DNA from: Hybos culiciformis
Lineage: Eukaryota; Arthropoda; Insecta; Diptera; Hybotidae
NCBI GenBank assembly: GCA_964007475.1
Contig: OZ023273.1
Coordinates: 39,371,525 to 39,435,524, forward strand
Direction: 5' to 3'
Length of the DNA: 64,000 nt
In this document: piece by piece, positions 62,094 through 64,000 of the stretch
How positions within the stretch are numbered: the first letter of the stretch is position 1
Layout: each line of letters begins with the position of its first letter
Made by a program: the position numbers and the translations under genes
The notes under the pieces: model-generated
Database searches by the model: none
Seen by the model: the letters and a program-made list of their open reading frames with translations, nothing else
Told to the model about the DNA's origin: nothing

Positions 62094-63333
62094 GTATAAA
62101 TTCATAAATTTTACGATTTTTTTTTTAAATATATACAGAAGTATGTAAATAAAAATAATATTTTTAAAATTAAAAACTTCTAATTGTTTGTAAAAATATT
62201 ATGAATTATATTATTCATTTGAACATTTCTAAATTATACTCATCATCCACTTAAAGAACTGGGGAAGAAATGACAAAACTTGATATTTGTACATGTACCT
62301 ACACTTTGGGAAATCACATTATAAAAAAAAAAATTTATTAGCCTTTAATTTAAAAATGGATTTATTTTAGTTTTTTTAATTTTTTTTAATTTTTTATATA
62401 TCTTTTATATTCATTAATTTTTTTTTTTGGTAATTTTGAGAAGAAGAACCAATATTACTCTTATTACTTCTCCAAGATAACAAAATCGTATTTAAGATCA
62501 ACTTAAAAGAAATTTAACTCTTATAATATCGCTTAAAAATCGTCCAAAAATATTTGTAAGAAAAGTAAAATTGTTACGTTGTCGTTTTCCAACTATTTAG
62601 TATTTTAAATTCTTGTACAAATTCAATTACAAAAAAATACTACAAGAAGCTATTTAATTATTATAATAAACAGTCGCACTTGTTATCGAAGTTAACATAG
62701 AATGCTTCAAGTTGAAGCATTCTCAATAACTTTTTACTACATACAATAATTATGTATTAAGATACAAACTTAAACTACGGATTTTTAAAGCTATGTACTA
62801 TGTTTAAAAAAAAAAAAAGTATTTAAATAGTTTTACAAAAAAAATGTAAATCAATAAAATTTACATTTTAATTACACTTTAAGGTTACATAATCTAAAAA
62901 ATTTTCACAACAACTGAATCTTGTATTAAAAAAATAGTTTTTATTTTGTTCTGTATCTATACCGTCAAAAAATAAGTCCGTAATGATAAAAATTCTTGAA
63001 ATTAGTATTATTTGTTTGTTGTAACTTACTAAGTTATTCGATTTGCACGGAAGTAAGTTATATTCGTGTGTCTACATACTGCCCATACTCAATAACGGTC
63101 ATGGGCTTATTATAACTATAAAATAATAACATACAATTTTTTTTTTAAACAGAACGGATTCGAAATAACAAATTTTATTTGCGAGAAATATTATATTTTT
63201 TTTAACACATTGAGATGTGAATTGGTAGCCAAAAGAAATCAACCAAAAACGATTTATGTATATGGTCAACTTAAACTTCCAATTACTAATGTTCAAGTAA
63301 TCGTTGTTTTAAAATTTCTTCATAATATGGTTA
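62094..63333. other. Probable intron of the edge gene
   Basis: AT-rich, with a perfect 12-bp-arm palindrome at 62699-62723 (AGAATGCTTCAA and its complement around one base). It contains the putative microexon at 63034. Confidence 0.45.
63034..63052 (+). CDS. Putative 19-nt microexon
   Basis: Between an acceptor (TTTGTTTGTTGTAACTTACTAAG) and a perfect GTAAGT donor lie 19 bases reading (AG)T TAT TCG ATT TGC ACG GAA. They would complete the split codon of the 61979-62093 exon and hand over in phase 0 to the exon at 63900. The phase fit and strong donor are the only support. Confidence 0.3.
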
Positions 63334-63729
63334 GAACCTCTCTAATTTCTATTCTCAAGTGACGAGAGGAAAGTCTGACTTATGGAGGTTGTATTAATAA
63401 AACCTAAAAAAAGAATAAAAAAAGTAGGCATGAGAAAAAATATATTTAAGTTAATTTATTGGAACTTTGTATGAATATTAACTTAAATTGAATAAAAACT
63501 CTGTTTAGGGTGCTTTGGTCAATTTTCTTTTCTCACAATTCTCAAATTTAAAATGTGTGAAACATTTATTTTTATGTATGAATAACCGAATATTGTCTGA
63601 GATATCAAGGTGTCTAACTTACGCAGCGGGATGAGTGAATTATAGAGGCATGTTTTCATAAAACTACAGGAGGAAAATTATAAGTTATAGAGATTTCTTT
63701 TTTGTTAAATGTATGAGTTAGAGAGGTTC
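63334..63729. mobile_element. pogo/Tigger-like MITE
   Basis: Terminal repeats GAACCTCTCTAA (63334-63345) and TTAGAGAGGTTC (63718-63729) are flanked by TA on both sides. Inside, TTATAGAGG-like words recur (about 63381, 63641, 63684). The GAACCTC end and TA duplication resemble pogo-type Tc1/mariner elements. 396 bp, non-coding, within the presumed last intron before the 63900 exon. Confidence 0.78.
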
Positions 63730-63783
63730 TATACCCGTCATTACAATTTTCTATAATTCGAATAAAAATATATTTTCAAAAGA

Positions 63784-63831
63784 CCCATACGCGGTCAAAT
63801 TGTGTTGTACAAACAGTTTGACTGCGTATGG
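63784..63831. repeat. Short hairpin
   Basis: CCATACGCGGTCAAA at 63784-63798 pairs, with one mismatch, with TTTGACTGCGTATGG about 20 bases downstream. Its GC content stands out. It may be the remnant of another small element. Confidence 0.75.
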
Positions 63832-63899
63832 ATGTGTTTGACATGTAGACCAACAGTTTGGATAAATTCAAAAATTCTAAATAAATTTTTTCTTCGCAG

Positions 63900-64000
63900 G
63901 TTCGCATCAAGCTTTTAAAATCATCCAGTGAAACATTGGCATCTACACTACAATTTAAATATAGTGGTTGTAAAGCTTTGGAAGGAAAAAATCTAAACCC
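63900..64000 (+). CDS. Partial exon of an unidentified plus-strand gene, running off the window
   Basis: A strong acceptor (TTTTTTCTTCGCAG) leads into the only open frame, phase 0, encoding VRIKLLKSSSETLASTLQFK then YSGCKALEGKNLN up to the window edge. The other two frames stop within ten codons. Composition is clearly protein-like. I do not recognise the family; it is probably the same gene as the exon at 61979. Confidence 0.6.

Noticed and set aside
63099..63296. Minus-strand 65-codon frame near the right edge
   Set aside because: Lies in the presumed intron of the plus-strand edge gene, AT-biased content, no motif.

Overview
This window looks like nuclear DNA of an insect, most likely a fly (Diptera). 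It is very A+T-rich, with long homopolymer tracts. The few genes have very short introns (50-90 nt) alongside long transposon-loaded ones. Start contexts resemble the fly CAAA-ATG consensus, and the two best proteins resemble dipteran family members as I remember them. Nothing bacterial, organellar or CRISPR-like was seen.

Three genes are supported by full exon reconstruction, all on the minus strand. (1) 15859-16950: a short, divergent member of the MTFP1/MTP18 mitochondrial inner-membrane family (2 exons, 141 aa). (2) 26122-31120: a phosphotriesterase-related amidohydrolase, Pter (5 exons, 350 aa, metal ligands intact); its 3.75-kb first intron has collected transposons. (3) 34997-38285: a PLP-dependent threonine dehydratase/serine racemase with a C-terminal ACT-like domain (9 coding exons, 466 aa). 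A fourth, unidentified gene probably enters on the plus strand at the right edge (exons at 61979-62093 and 63900-64000, perhaps a 19-nt microexon between them). Weaker exon candidates sit at 17220-17671 (minus) and at 22571, 46517, 49514, 52881 and 54509 (plus).

The rest is AT-rich intergenic or intronic DNA carrying many small non-autonomous transposons. These are a nested pair at 23638-24810 (a piggyBac-like TTAA element with four palindromic subterminal repeats, inside another terminal-inverted-repeat element); two copies of one TA-flanked family (28189-28426 and 61444-61864); a 2.2-kb composite element (28476-30654) with two convergent tRNA-like pol III promoter heads, two tandem arrays and several long hairpins; a copia reverse-transcriptase remnant (31876-32136); a 26-bp-TIR element (32637-32992); a near-perfect foldback element with TTAA flanks (51448-51836); and a pogo-like element (63334-63729).

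Layout: 1-15.8 kb has no recognisable gene; 15.8-17.7 kb holds the MTFP1-like gene and an unidentified neighbour; 17.7-26 kb is gene-poor with the nested transposons; 26-38.4 kb is the gene-dense core (Pter, then the dehydratase, head to tail); 38.4-61.9 kb is a long desert with scattered orphan acceptor/ORF candidates; 61.9-64 kb is the edge gene. The recognised genes encode separate metabolic and mitochondrial functions, and nothing suggests they act as one system.
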